From contig NZ_KQ970263.1 of NCBI RefSeq assembly GCF_001579045.1, positions 359,458 through 411,713 on the forward strand: a DNA stretch of 52,256 bases. Reading direction: 5' to 3'. The notes under the pieces were generated by a model, which ran no database searches, was not told the origin of the DNA, and saw only the letters and a program-made list of their open reading frames with translations. Of the stretch, positions 8,134-16,420 are shown piece by piece. Within the stretch, counting starts at the first letter, position 1. Each line of letters begins with the position of its first letter. The translations under genes were made by a program, and so were the position numbers. This DNA comes from Streptococcus mitis. Its GTDB lineage: Bacteria > Bacillota > Bacilli > Lactobacillales > Streptococcaceae.

Positions 8134-8721
8134 TCAGAATGTCCTTTTACCTGTCAATAATCCTAGAAAATCTTGGCTCTTCAAGTCTGAGAAATGTTTG
8201 GTAGAAAGACTTCCTTTTTGAAGTCCATCATCTCTAACCTGTAAATAATAACTATGTTGGCTTGTTTTAATTGTCAAAAAGTCTCCAAATACAAAAGCTC
8301 TTTTCCAGTTACGAATCTCAAATTCTTTCATCTCTGATTTTGGAATGCGGATAAGTCCTTGCCGCAAATCACGATGATGCTCACTTGTGAAAGTCATCCC
8401 ATTCCCAAGATTTCTTATCAGTAACTCATCTGGGGTCACCATCACCAGCGCTATTTTAGTTAAGAAAATTTCAACCGTTGGTGGTAAAATCGCCAAATTA
8501 AACCAAGGATGTAGGTAGCGATAAGCTAAGAAATAATGAGGCTCCTCACCCAATCCTAGTTGTTTATATAGGGTCTTGACCTCACTATCTAACCTCGCTT
8601 CAAAAGACACATCCGAATGCTCTTCTTCCTTCCTCTGATTAAAATAACTCATCCAGACTAGGAAACCTATAAAGACTATGATAAATATTCCTGATAAGAT
8701 ATATTTTACATTGTAGTTCAT
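8134..8721 (-). CDS. Membrane-anchored protein of unknown function
   Basis: I do not recognise the family. The ATG at 8721 is preferred to the GTG just before it because AGGAGG sits seven bases upstream. The 195-residue product has one N-terminal membrane segment (YILSGIFIIVFIGFLVWMSYF), a short charged linker with KEEEHSD, and a soluble domain of about 155 residues. That domain is rich in beta-strand-like alternation, including LVMVTPDELLIRNLG and DFLTIKTSQHSYYLQVRDDG. It could be a PH-like or bacterial membrane-associated sensor domain, but nothing catalytic is visible. It probably shares the strong promoter at 8978-9006 with the 35-residue membrane ORF upstream. It ends at a shared bidirectional terminator. 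Confidence 0.75.
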   Translation of the reverse strand: MNYNVKYILSGIFIIVFIGFLVWMSYFNQRKEEEHSDVSFEARLDSEVKTLYKQLGLGEEPHYFLAYRYLHPWFNLAILPPTVEIFLTKIALVMVTPDELLIRNLGNGMTFTSEHHRDLRQGLIRIPKSEMKEFEIRNWKRAFVFGDFLTIKTSQHSYYLQVRDDGLQKGSLSTKHFSDLKSQDFLGLLTGKRTF

Positions 8722-8772
8722 CACTTAACCTCCTGATTCACTACTCCACCTAAAGCAGAGGCCTATTTATTT

Positions 8773-8880
8773 TTAAAATAGTGCCATCACAACTTTAAAT
8801 AAGACTGGTGTCATTAAAATTAGGATAGTTCCTATCACAAATATCATGACTACTCGAAAAAGCTCCTTATTTTTAAACAT
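8773..8880 (-). CDS. 35-residue hydrophobic micro-protein
   Basis: A short ORF with ATG preceded by AAGGGGTGG at good spacing. It encodes MFKNKELFR, then an almost continuous hydrophobic segment (VVMIFVIGTILILMTPVLF), then KVVMALF. It would span the membrane once. It lies behind a consensus promoter and 52 bp upstream of the membrane-anchored protein gene on the same strand, suggesting one operon. Function unknown; a small membrane regulator, a toxin-like peptide and a signalling peptide are all possible. Confidence 0.65.
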   Translation of the reverse strand: MFKNKELFRVVMIFVIGTILILMTPVLFKVVMALF

Positions 8881-8977
8881 TTTTCCACCCCTTTTCTAGC
8901 TACATCATAATTCTAGAATAAATACAAAGTTAAGGGCACTGAATTTGTCAACGCTCGCACAACCCCATTTCACCTAT

Positions 8978-9006
8978 ATTATAAATCAACATATATAAAC
9001 TGTCAA
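8978..9006 (-). promoter_or_regulatory. Consensus sigma-A promoter
   Basis: On the minus strand TTGACA (9001-9006) and TATAAT (8978-8983) are separated by exactly 17 bp, a perfect consensus. It drives the 35-residue ORF and probably the membrane-anchored protein gene, leaving a leader of about 90 nt. Confidence 0.85.
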
Positions 9007-9067
9007 GTAATTTAAGTAATAATCGAAATATTTTCTAAAAGAAGAATTATAATTATATTTCGTGCAT

Positions 9068-9093
9068 AAAAAAGATAGCTTCTGCTATCCTTA
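9068..9093 (-). terminator. Terminator of the second RRNPP-like regulator
   Basis: On the minus strand GATAGC-AGAA-GCTATC forms a short perfect stem, extended by flanking A/T pairs and followed by six T residues. It lies just downstream of the regulator stop at 9106. Confidence 0.8.
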
Positions 9094-9105
9094 TACATTC
9101 TATGA

Positions 9106-9963
9106 CTACTTATCCATCAGATATTGTTCTACCTTGAGTGCCATAACTTCATTATTTTCAATTAGATAAAGCACCTTAGCTTTCATATAATAGTCCTTAG
9201 CAACAGAGAGATCAAGATCCTCTGTTACATTTCCCAACAAACAATATAAATCGGCTAACCTAAAGCTACTATGATATTTGTTACAAAATTCAATCATCTC
9301 CAATAATAGCGCTCTGGACTTATCCATCTCCTCCTGTTTCCAAAGGTGATAACAATAATTGTATTTTATTTTGATATACAACTCAATTTGTTCACGCACA
9401 CTGGTATCGATTTTTGAAAGGGCTACGGAAACCTGATCATATAGTTGCTCAAATTTCTCCTTATCCTCATCATAGCCTAAGAAAATCAGCAGGGTATTCA
9501 AAATATACAAATAGTCTACTTTATCAATACTAATCCTACTGAGGATGTCCTCTATTTTTGAGATAGCTAGTTTTAATTGATGTTCACATTGATAGGTTAG
9601 AATAGCATCTATCCAGTCCAGATAAACCTTTTCATCAAAAGATAAGGAAGTCTGTTGCTTTCTTTCTCCCTCGAAAGCATATTTCAAAGAGGCATAATCT
9701 TGATTTTCCAATAATGTTTCAGACAATCTCTTGAAAGCAGACAAGCCTAGAAACTCTTTCGAAATTTCTCCTGAAAAGAAATAGTCCATATTTAAGCCCA
9801 TTTTTTCAGATAATTTATATAACAAATCTGCTCCTGGCATATATTTGCCTTGTTCCATGCGACTTATCTGAGTTTGTTGGCAAATTCCTTCTGCCAACTC
9901 TTTTTCCGACCAACCCAGCTCTTTTCGCTTATTTTTTAATCTTGTTGCTAATAATGCATGCAT
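9106..9963 (-). CDS. PlcR/Rgg-like (RRNPP) helix-turn-helix regulator
   Basis: The 285-residue protein has an N-terminal XRE domain (about residues 4-60, including WSEKELAEGICQQTQISRMEQGKY) and a C-terminal region of repeated helix pairs typical of TPR peptide-binding regulators such as PlcR, TprA and Rgg. I used the ATG at 9963; a GTG four codons upstream is possible, and the ribosome site (GGTGG) is weak for either. Several TATAAT-like boxes precede it (for example 9996-10001). It is the second such regulator within 3 kb but sequence-unlike the first. Its likely target is either itself or the adjacent membrane micro-protein operon; no clear pheromone ORF with a processed tail was found beside it. 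Confidence 0.82.
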   Translation of the reverse strand: MHALLATRLKNKRKELGWSEKELAEGICQQTQISRMEQGKYMPGADLLYKLSEKMGLNMDYFFSGEISKEFLGLSAFKRLSETLLENQDYASLKYAFEGERKQQTSLSFDEKVYLDWIDAILTYQCEHQLKLAISKIEDILSRISIDKVDYLYILNTLLIFLGYDEDKEKFEQLYDQVSVALSKIDTSVREQIELYIKIKYNYCYHLWKQEEMDKSRALLLEMIEFCNKYHSSFRLADLYCLLGNVTEDLDLSVAKDYYMKAKVLYLIENNEVMALKVEQYLMDK

Positions 9964-10054
9964 GCTATCCACCACTATTTATATTCTATAAAAACATTAT
10001 ACTACTTTTTGATAAGATTATATCAAATTGGCTACACAGTGTGAATAGGATTCT

Positions 10055-10085
10055 AAAAAGAAAAAGAGCCATTCAAAGCTCTTTT
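10055..10085 (-). terminator. Terminator of the LysM protein gene
   Basis: On the minus strand AAAAGAGC pairs with GCTCTTTT across an 8-base loop and is followed by a long T-rich run, 9 bp after the LysM gene stop. Confidence 0.85.
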
Positions 10086-10093
10086 CCTAGTTC

Positions 10094-10738
10094 TTAATAC
10101 CAACCATTGTTAAGCCAGAAGTTTTTAGCGGCTGTCCATGAACCGTAACGTCCTGCAACGTAGGCATCTGCTACACGTTCTTGGTTTTCAGCTGAGTAGT
10201 CACCGTTCAAGTATGAATCTGTTAATTGGTAACGTCCAATGTATTGGCCGTTTGTAGCTGTGTAGCTACCACCTGATTCTTTTTGTGCAATCCATTCTTT
10301 AGCTTCTGCTTCAGATCCGCTTACAGTTGCAGCTGGTGTTGAAGCTTCTGTTGAAGCAACCGTTTCTTCTGCTACTGTTTCGCTTGCTACTGGAGTTTCT
10401 TCCTCTACCTCTGTAGTTTCTGCCACTGTGGCTGAAACAGCCTCGTCTTGGGCTGCTGGAGCTTCATAAGTCGTTGAAGCTGGGGCTACTGGCGCTGCTG
10501 GACCGTCGATAACCAACTCTTGACCAACATAAATCAAATGAACGTTGTCAATGTGGTTGTTTTCTGCCAATTTCTCAACAGTTGTGTTGTGAGTTTCAGC
10601 GATTTCTGAAAGTGTATCACCTTCTTTAACAGTGTAAGTTGATGATTCTTGAGCAGATACAAATGATGGAGCAAATACTGCAAACAAGGCAGCTACTCCT
10701 GCAAGAGTTGTTTTAATCTTTTTAGTTGTTGATTTCAT
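10094..10738 (-). CDS. Secreted LysM-domain cell-wall protein with lysozyme-like C-terminus
   Basis: The 214-residue protein has a Sec signal peptide (cleavage near FVSA-QES, about residue 29). One LysM peptidoglycan-binding domain follows at about 34-77 (TYTVKEGDTLSEIAETH to VGQELVI). Then comes a low-complexity linker rich in Ala, Thr, Glu and Val (about 80-140). The C-terminal domain of about 70 residues reads WIAQKESGGSYTATNGQYIGRYQL and ends KNFWLNNGWY. That tail has the ESGG...GxYQ pattern of small staphylococcal/streptococcal transglycosylase-like proteins, with the glutamate in KESGG a candidate catalytic residue. It matches the pneumococcal LysM protein I remember in the WalR (VicR) regulon. 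The upstream WalR-like repeat agrees. Confidence 0.9.
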   Translation of the reverse strand: MKSTTKKIKTTLAGVAALFAVFAPSFVSAQESSTYTVKEGDTLSEIAETHNTTVEKLAENNHIDNVHLIYVGQELVIDGPAAPVAPASTTYEAPAAQDEAVSATVAETTEVEEETPVASETVAEETVASTEASTPAATVSGSEAEAKEWIAQKESGGSYTATNGQYIGRYQLTDSYLNGDYSAENQERVADAYVAGRYGSWTAAKNFWLNNGWY

Positions 10739-10769
10739 ATTCGAAAATTCTCCTTCTTTCTATAGTACT

Positions 10770-10802
10770 ATCATACCCTTTAAATATTACTGTTTCTTGA
10801 CA
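10770..10802 (-). promoter_or_regulatory. LysM gene promoter with WalR-like direct repeat
   Basis: The minus-strand -10 TATGAT is at 10770-10775. The -35 is poor (AAGAAA). Overlapping that region is TGTCAA-GAAAC-AGTAAT (10786-10802), which resembles the WalR pattern of two TGTWAH half-sites five bases apart, with about three mismatches. The regulator assignment is tentative. Confidence 0.45.
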
Positions 10803-10938
10803 CTTTTATGTAGAAATATTACAAAATTATTTTTTATTTCCCTAAATAAGCTATTTTTGTCATAAAAGATACTATTTTTATGCTATTTGTAGTGTAAAAA
10901 GGTTTTCATCCACAATTAAAGCCAAGACCTTCATTCTT

Positions 10939-10947
10939 TGATATAAT
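10939..10947 (+). promoter_or_regulatory. Extended -10 promoter of sdaAB
   Basis: TGATATAAT is an extended -10 box (TG-n-TATAAT) 31 bp before the sdaAB start. No good -35 is visible, as is common for extended -10 promoters. Confidence 0.65.
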
Positions 10948-10977
10948 AGAGATAAGAATTTTTATAAGGGGAAACTG

Positions 10978-11649
10978 ATGAAATCACTTCGTTTTCAATC
11001 TGTCTTTGATATCATCGGACCAGTTATGATTGGCCCATCTAGTAGCCATACCGCTGGTGCTGTTCGTATTGGGAAGATTGTCTCTTCCATTTTTGATGAT
11101 ACTCCGACAGAAGTCGAATTCCAACTATTTAACTCATTTGCCAAGACTTATCGTGGTCACGGGACAGACCTAGCCCTTGTTGCTGGTATTTTGGGCATGG
11201 ATACAGATGATCCTGAAATTCCAAACAGTCTGGAGATTGCCCACAAGCGTGGTATCAAGATTGTCTGGACTATTCAGAAAGACAGCAATGCTCCTCACCC
11301 AAACACCACTAAAATTACCGTCAAAAATGCTCACAAGACCATCAGCGTGACTGGTATTTCTATCGGTGGAGGAAATATTCAGGTCACCGAACTCAATGGC
11401 TTTGCCGTCTCTCTCAATATGAATACACCGACTATCATTATCGTTCATCAAGATATTCCAGGTATGATTGCCCTCGTTACGGAGGCTCTTTCACGCTATG
11501 GTATCAATATCGCCCAGATGAATGTTACTCGTGAAAAAGCTGGTGAAAAAGCCATTATGATTATCGAAGTCGACAGTCGCAACTGTGATGAGGCCATCGA
11601 AGAAATTCGAAAAATCCCTCATCTCCACAATGTCAATTTCTTTAAATAG
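10978..11649 (+). CDS. sdaAB: L-serine dehydratase, iron-sulfur dependent, beta subunit
   Basis: Small subunit of the two-part enzyme that deaminates L-serine to pyruvate and ammonia. The 223-residue protein has the N-terminal domain with IGPSSSHTAGAVRIG near residue 18 and a C-terminal ACT domain from about 149 (IIIVHQDIPGMIALVTEAL). Length and arrangement fit Gram-positive SdaAB. The ATG follows AAGGGGAAA. The alpha subunit starts 8 bp after its stop, so both are made from one transcript. Confidence 0.95.
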   Translation: MKSLRFQSVFDIIGPVMIGPSSSHTAGAVRIGKIVSSIFDDTPTEVEFQLFNSFAKTYRGHGTDLALVAGILGMDTDDPEIPNSLEIAHKRGIKIVWTIQKDSNAPHPNTTKITVKNAHKTISVTGISIGGGNIQVTELNGFAVSLNMNTPTIIIVHQDIPGMIALVTEALSRYGINIAQMNVTREKAGEKAIMIIEVDSRNCDEAIEEIRKIPHLHNVNFFK

Positions 11650-11657
11650 GAGGAAGC

Positions 11658-12530
11658 ATGTTTTATTCTATCAAAGAATTGGTCGAGCAGGCAGAACTGG
11701 ACTTTCAAGGAAATGTCGCAGAACTCATGATTACAACAGAGTTTGAATTGACCGGTCGCGAACGTGAAGAAGTCCTCCTTCTCATGGAACGCAATCTGGA
11801 AGTCATGAAAGCCTCTGTCCAACTCGGCCTCAATGAAAATAAATCTCGTAGTGGCCTGACAGGTGGAGATGCTGCCAAATTGGACCACTACATCAAAAAC
11901 GGAAAAACCCTGTCGGATTACACGATTCTGTCTGCTGCCCGAAATGCCATCGCAGTCAATGAACACAATGCCAAAATGGGCTTGGTCTGTGCCACTCCGA
12001 CCGCTGGAAGTGCTGGCTGTCTGCCCTCAGTTCTAACTGCTGCTATTGAAAAATTAGACCTCAATCACGAGCAACAGCTGGATTTCCTCTTTGCTGCTGG
12101 TGCCTTTGGACTAGTCATCGCAAACAATGCCTCTATCTCAGGTGCTGAGGGTGGCTGTCAGGCCGAGGTTGGTTCGGCCTCTGCTATGAGTGCTGCCGCC
12201 TTAACTCTAGCTGCTGGTGGAACACCTTATCAAGCCAGTCAGGCCATTGCCTTTGTCATTAAAAATATGCTAGGCCTCATCTGTGATCCTGTTGCCGGCT
12301 TGGTTGAAGTTCCCTGTGTCAAACGCAATGCCATGGGAGCCAGCTTTGCCTTCATCGCAGCAGATATGGCTCTGGCAGGTATCGAATCTAAAATCCCTGT
12401 GGATGAAGTTATCGATGCCATGTACCAAGTTGGAGCAAGCATGCCAACTGCCTTTCGTGAAACAGCTGAAGGTGGACTCGCTGCCACCCCTACTGGTCGT
12501 CGCCTCCAAAAAGAAATTTTCGGAGAATAA
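11658..12530 (+). CDS. sdaAA: L-serine dehydratase, iron-sulfur dependent, alpha subunit
   Basis: Catalytic subunit carrying the oxygen-labile [4Fe-4S] cluster. The 290-residue sequence shows the expected cysteine motifs in CATPTAGSAGCLPSV, SGAEGGCQAEVGSASAM and ICDPVAGLVEVPCVKRNAMG. AGGAGG directly precedes the ATG. It follows sdaAB and is followed 21 bp later by a HAD phosphatase gene, probably the same operon. Confidence 0.95.
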   Translation: MFYSIKELVEQAELDFQGNVAELMITTEFELTGREREEVLLLMERNLEVMKASVQLGLNENKSRSGLTGGDAAKLDHYIKNGKTLSDYTILSAARNAIAVNEHNAKMGLVCATPTAGSAGCLPSVLTAAIEKLDLNHEQQLDFLFAAGAFGLVIANNASISGAEGGCQAEVGSASAMSAAALTLAAGGTPYQASQAIAFVIKNMLGLICDPVAGLVEVPCVKRNAMGASFAFIAADMALAGIESKIPVDEVIDAMYQVGASMPTAFRETAEGGLAATPTGRRLQKEIFGE

Positions 12531-12551
12531 GCTTATCAAATAGGAGAAACT

Positions 12552-13184
12552 ATGACCTCTATCTCAGCTATCTTTTTCGACCTAGATGGAACCCTCGTTG
12601 ATAGTTCTATCGGGATTCACAATGCCTTTACCCATACCTTTAAGGAGCTAGGCGTGCCTAGCCCTGATGCCAAAACGATTCGTAGTTTTATGGGACCGCC
12701 CCTTGAAAGTAGTTTTGCGACTTGCCTTCCCAAAGAACAAATTTCTGAGGCTGTGCAGATATACCGTTCTTACTATAAGGAAAAGGGCATCTATGAAGCT
12801 CAGCTCTTCCCTCAGATTGTAGAATTGCTTGAGAAGTTATCGAGCAATTACCCTCTTTATATCACCACTACAAAGAATACTCCAACCGCTCAAGACATGA
12901 CTAAAAACTTGGGAATCTTTCATTTCTTTGATGGTATTTATGGTTCCAGCCCTGAAGCACCCCAGAAGGCAGATGTCATTCGCCAAGCCTTACAGATACA
13001 TCAACTAGCACCAGAACAAGCCATCATCATCGGTGACACCAAGTTTGATATGCTTGGAGCTCAAGAAACAGGCATTCAGAAATTGGCCGTCACTTGGGGA
13101 TTTGGAGAGCAAGCAGATCTACTAAACTATCAACCTGATTATATCGCCCACAAACCCATAGAAGTTTTGGAGTATTTTCAATAA
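12552..13184 (+). CDS. HAD-family phosphatase (phosphoglycolate phosphatase-like)
   Basis: The 210-residue protein has the haloacid dehalogenase core: motif I FFDLDGTLVDSS (nucleophile Asp near residue 10), an alpha-helical cap, motif II in TTTKNTP, motif III lysine in APQKADV, and motif IV IIIGDTKFDMLGA. It resembles Gph/PpaX-type small-molecule phosphatases; the true substrate cannot be read from sequence. It is the third gene of the sdaAB-sdaAA unit and has a good AGGAGAAA ribosome site. Confidence 0.88.
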   Translation: MTSISAIFFDLDGTLVDSSIGIHNAFTHTFKELGVPSPDAKTIRSFMGPPLESSFATCLPKEQISEAVQIYRSYYKEKGIYEAQLFPQIVELLEKLSSNYPLYITTTKNTPTAQDMTKNLGIFHFFDGIYGSSPEAPQKADVIRQALQIHQLAPEQAIIIGDTKFDMLGAQETGIQKLAVTWGFGEQADLLNYQPDYIAHKPIEVLEYFQ

Positions 13185-13250
13185 CATAACGGAGACTGGG
13201 CAACAACTCAATTTCATACTCAATGAAAACGAAGCAAGTTTACACATAAC

Positions 13251-13296
13251 AAAACGCATACTACCAAGGTTTCAAGACCTGATAATATGCGTTTTT
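13251..13296. terminator. Bidirectional terminator between the HAD phosphatase and epimerase genes
   Basis: AAAACGCATA (13251-13260) pairs with TATGCGTTTT (13286-13295), with an inner AGGT/ACCT stem. A-runs and T-runs flank it on both sides, so it serves the converging genes on either strand. Confidence 0.9.
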
Positions 13297-13300
13297 CTTT

Positions 13301-15151
13301 TTATTCAACGTGGGTTGTTTGATTAGCAAAGGCGATAATAGCTTGCTTCAACTCATCTCCACTGAGAGTGCGAAACTCTTCAATTTTTTGATCGATGGCT
13401 TCTAGAGGCATGACATTAACCTTACCAACGAAAATCTTATCCATAACCTGATTATCAACAAGTTCTGTTGATACCAAAAGTTCTTCGTAGAGTTTTTCAC
13501 CTGGACGGATTCCAACTTCAACGATTGGAATTTCACTTTCGGTGTGTCCACTTAGAAGGACCATTTTCTTGGCTAAGTCATAAATCTTGACTGGTTTGCC
13601 CATATCAAGGATAAAGACTTCTCCATCTTTAGCATAAGCACCAGCATGGATAACCAAACGGCTAGCTTCTGGAATAGTCATAAAGTAACGGGTCATACGG
13701 AAGTCTGTCACCGTTACAGGCCCGCCTTCAGCAATCTGACGTTCAAAGACTGGAATCACACTACCACGGCTACCAAGAACATTCCCAAAACGAACCGCAC
13801 AGTAGGTCGATTGGCTACGTTGGTTAAAACCAGTGACAATCAACTCAGCCACACGCTTGGTTGCTCCCATAACATTGGGTGGATTGACCGCCTTATCTGT
13901 CGAAATCATAACCATCTTAGGTACTTTAGCTTCATCAACAGCTCTAGCAACATTGTAAGTTCCACGAATATTGTTTTTGAAGGCTTCTTTTGGATTACGC
14001 TCCATCATAGGAACGTGCTTGTGGGCAGCCGCATGATAAACAATAGCTGGCTTGTACTGCTCAAAGACTTGCAAGAGACGGTCATAGTCTTGAATATCGG
14101 CAATCACTGGTACATAATCAATCCCTTGGAATTTGCGAATCAATTCATGATAAACAAGATAGATGGAATTTTCCCCATGACCGAGCAAAACAATGCGTTC
14201 AGGATTGAAACGGCTAACTTGGCGACAGATCTCAGAACCGATTGAACCACCAGCCCCTGTGACTAAGATGGTCTTACCTGTCAGTTCTGCGCCCAGACGC
14301 GATTCGTCAAGACGAATTTCCTGACGGCCTAAAAGGTCCGTAATATCAATTTTTTGGAAGCCAGTAGCTGCTTGGTGAAGACCTTGAACAACAGTTTCAA
14401 CCTTAGGCATCTTGTAACATTTGACACCCAGCTTATTACACATCTGCAAGATACGTTCATATTCTGACGGATCCAGCGACGGAATCGCAACGATAACACG
14501 CTCGATTTGATGGCGTTTGGCTAATTCAGGCAGATTATCATAAGAGCCCAAAACAGGGATTCCACCAAGTTTTTGACCCTTTTTCTTAGCATCCTTATCC
14601 AAAATACCAACAAGTTCCAAATCACTGGTTGGATGTTGGTAGCTGTTCATAAAGAGGGCTCCGCCATCACCAGCACCAATCAAGAAGGTTCGACGGTGTT
14701 CTCCATCGCCACTTCCTTTTTTGCGTCTAGAGTAGATTAACTGCCAAGTAATCCGTGGCAATAAAATCAAGAAGGTACTCAACAAGATAAAGAGAATGAT
14801 GAAACGGATGGAGAAGAGTGGCAAGAAGGCATAGCAGATACTATATGACAAGACACTGCTGGCAGTCACACCAAAAAAGATCTTCATAAAATCTGTAATC
14901 TTGCTGTAACGACTAATACTCGCGTTCAATCCCCAAAATGCAATCATCAATTGATAAAACAAGAAGGCCAAACTCGTATAGATGATGTAGTCAACAGGGG
15001 CTGGATTAATCAAGCCGTAGAATAAGATATAAGATACAATGATGGAAACCACCATACTCAAAATATCAAATATTCCCCAGAAAACCTGTTTTTGTTGTTT
15101 ATTTAAAATTTCCACCAGATCAATCACATAATCTGTGAGTTTTTTATTCAT
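13301..15151 (-). CDS. Membrane-bound nucleoside-diphosphate-sugar epimerase/dehydratase (CapD/FlaA1-like)
   Basis: The 616-residue protein has four hydrophobic segments in the first 140 residues, a CoA-binding-like Rossmann domain (about 150-270, FLIGAGDGGALFM) and a C-terminal extended short-chain dehydrogenase domain starting with TGAGGSIGSEICRQ near residue 295. Catalytic features include STDKAVNPPNVMGATKR (replacing the classical YxxxK, as in UDP-GlcNAc 4,6-dehydratases) and the adjacent AVRFGNVLGSRGSV. Such proteins make UDP-sugar intermediates for capsule or glycan synthesis at the membrane. A glycosyltransferase gene lies upstream on the same strand, separated by a BOX element. The exact product sugar is unknown. 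Confidence 0.92.
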   Translation of the reverse strand: MNKKLTDYVIDLVEILNKQQKQVFWGIFDILSMVVSIIVSYILFYGLINPAPVDYIIYTSLAFLFYQLMIAFWGLNASISRYSKITDFMKIFFGVTASSVLSYSICYAFLPLFSIRFIILFILLSTFLILLPRITWQLIYSRRKKGSGDGEHRRTFLIGAGDGGALFMNSYQHPTSDLELVGILDKDAKKKGQKLGGIPVLGSYDNLPELAKRHQIERVIVAIPSLDPSEYERILQMCNKLGVKCYKMPKVETVVQGLHQAATGFQKIDITDLLGRQEIRLDESRLGAELTGKTILVTGAGGSIGSEICRQVSRFNPERIVLLGHGENSIYLVYHELIRKFQGIDYVPVIADIQDYDRLLQVFEQYKPAIVYHAAAHKHVPMMERNPKEAFKNNIRGTYNVARAVDEAKVPKMVMISTDKAVNPPNVMGATKRVAELIVTGFNQRSQSTYCAVRFGNVLGSRGSVIPVFERQIAEGGPVTVTDFRMTRYFMTIPEASRLVIHAGAYAKDGEVFILDMGKPVKIYDLAKKMVLLSGHTESEIPIVEVGIRPGEKLYEELLVSTELVDNQVMDKIFVGKVNVMPLEAIDQKIEEFRTLSGDELKQAIIAFANQTTHVE

Positions 15152-15186
15152 AGAAATTTACTCCTCCTTAAAAGAGCTGGATGATT

Positions 15187-15386
15187 ATACTCAATGAAAA
15201 TCAAAGAGCAAACTAGGAAACTAGCCGCAAGCTGCTCAAAACACTGTTTTGAGATTGTAGATAAGACTGACGAAGTCAGCTCAAAACACCGTTTTGAGGT
15301 TGCAGATAGAACTGACGAAGTCAGTAACATATACCTACGGCAAGGCGACGTTGACGCGGTTTGAATTTGATTTTCGAAGAGCATTA
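15187..15386 (-). repeat. BOX element (A1-B1-C1)
   Basis: Classic pneumococcal BOX repeat. The left end TACTCAATGAAAATCAAAG is boxC, one boxB unit (GACGAAGTCAGCTCAAAACA) follows, and the right end with TTTTCGAAGAGCA is boxA. It sits between the glycosyltransferase and epimerase genes and gives spurious ORFs on both strands. Its boxA end is slightly divergent from the other copies. Confidence 0.93.
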
Positions 15387-15435
15387 TATTGTTATTATAA
15401 CACTTTTTCTCTAGTTTGCGATTTGCTACAATCTT

Positions 15436-16266
15436 TTACTTGCTTTTTCGTAACAGTTTCATAAAAATAAACTGTCGGACAAATCCTGGACAAAGAGCAA
15501 CAACCATCTGAATGGCAACACTCTTGGCATACTCCATGTAAGAAATTTGCCCTCTCTTCAGCATTCGTTGACGAGCCTGACGATAGAGTTTGAGATAACG
15601 CAGTCCTCCACGACGTTCAAACATCCCTGCCCCGACACGAACCCTACACAAGATTTGATCCAGATTTCCAGTCTTGGCTCCTGCAGCGATCATATTAAGC
15701 CAGAGGAGGTCATCTTCCATATAAAGCCCATCCTCATAGTTGCCTGCCTTGAGAACCATGTTCTTCTTGAACATGACAGTCATGTGGTTAAAGGCACTTC
15801 TCATCCTTTGATAAACCACAATATCTACATGTTGAGTCGGAACACGACGGTAAGAAACAATCTCATCAGGATTGTCAATAAACTCTGCAATATGTCCACC
15901 TAATAGGTCGAGGTTTTCCTTCTCCATTAACTGAACCTGTTTCTCAAAACGGTCTGGAACAGCTATATCATCCGTATCCATACGGGCAATAATATCATAC
16001 TGACACTGCAAAACACCCTGTCGAAGAGCCAGACCCAAACCTTGATTTTCTTCTAAGGGGCAACGTTTCACTGGAATATCAGACTCAGCTTCAAGCTGGT
16101 CTAATACCTGATAGAGCTCAGGTGTCAAAGGCCCATCCTCAACCAGAACCAATTCGCTCGGTTTCAGAGTCTGATTTTGAACACTCTCAATAGCATCCTT
16201 TAAAAATGTCGGATTTTCCTTGATATAGACCGACATCAATACGCTGATTTTTTGCTTTTCAGACAC
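15436..16266 (-). CDS. Family 2 glycosyltransferase
   Basis: The 276-residue protein has a GT-A fold start (ISVLMSVYIKENPTFLKDAI), VEDG at about residue 42, the QNQGLGLALRQG-like acceptor segment (EENQGLGLALRQG), and the metal-binding DxD in ARMDTDDIAVPDRF. The C-terminal part is basic and amphipathic (LKRGQISYMEYAKS, FIFMKLLRKSK), suggesting membrane association. It probably works with the neighbouring sugar-nucleotide dehydratase on a surface glycan. Donor and acceptor are unknown. Confidence 0.9.
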   Translation of the reverse strand: MSEKQKISVLMSVYIKENPTFLKDAIESVQNQTLKPSELVLVEDGPLTPELYQVLDQLEAESDIPVKRCPLEENQGLGLALRQGVLQCQYDIIARMDTDDIAVPDRFEKQVQLMEKENLDLLGGHIAEFIDNPDEIVSYRRVPTQHVDIVVYQRMRSAFNHMTVMFKKNMVLKAGNYEDGLYMEDDLLWLNMIAAGAKTGNLDQILCRVRVGAGMFERRGGLRYLKLYRQARQRMLKRGQISYMEYAKSVAIQMVVALCPGFVRQFIFMKLLRKSK

Positions 16267-16356
16267 AGTTTTTCTCCAATGTATAGATTTCCTTCCACTA
16301 TTTTATCATAATTTTCAAGACTTTCCCATTTTTATCTTGAAAGCCAGAAACCTTAC

Positions 16357-16385
16357 TTGACATTATAGGGAAAAAACCTTAAAAT
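16357..16385 (+). promoter_or_regulatory. Promoter of the MFS transporter
   Basis: TTGACA (16357-16362) and TAAAAT (16380-16385) are separated by 17 bp, 35 bp upstream of the transporter start. Confidence 0.8.
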
Positions 16386-16420
16386 AAGCTGTTATTAAAA
16401 TCAGCTAGGAGAGGTATTAT

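Noticed and set aside
13216-13240. Sequence ATACTCAATGAAAAC like the end of boxC
   Set aside because: Only about 15-20 bases match and neither boxB nor boxA follows; at most a vestige.
15148-15384. Reading frame of 78 codons in the BOX element before the epimerase gene
   Set aside because: Made of BOX repeat sequence, with no ribosome site; low-complexity translation (repeated LTSSVLS-type units).
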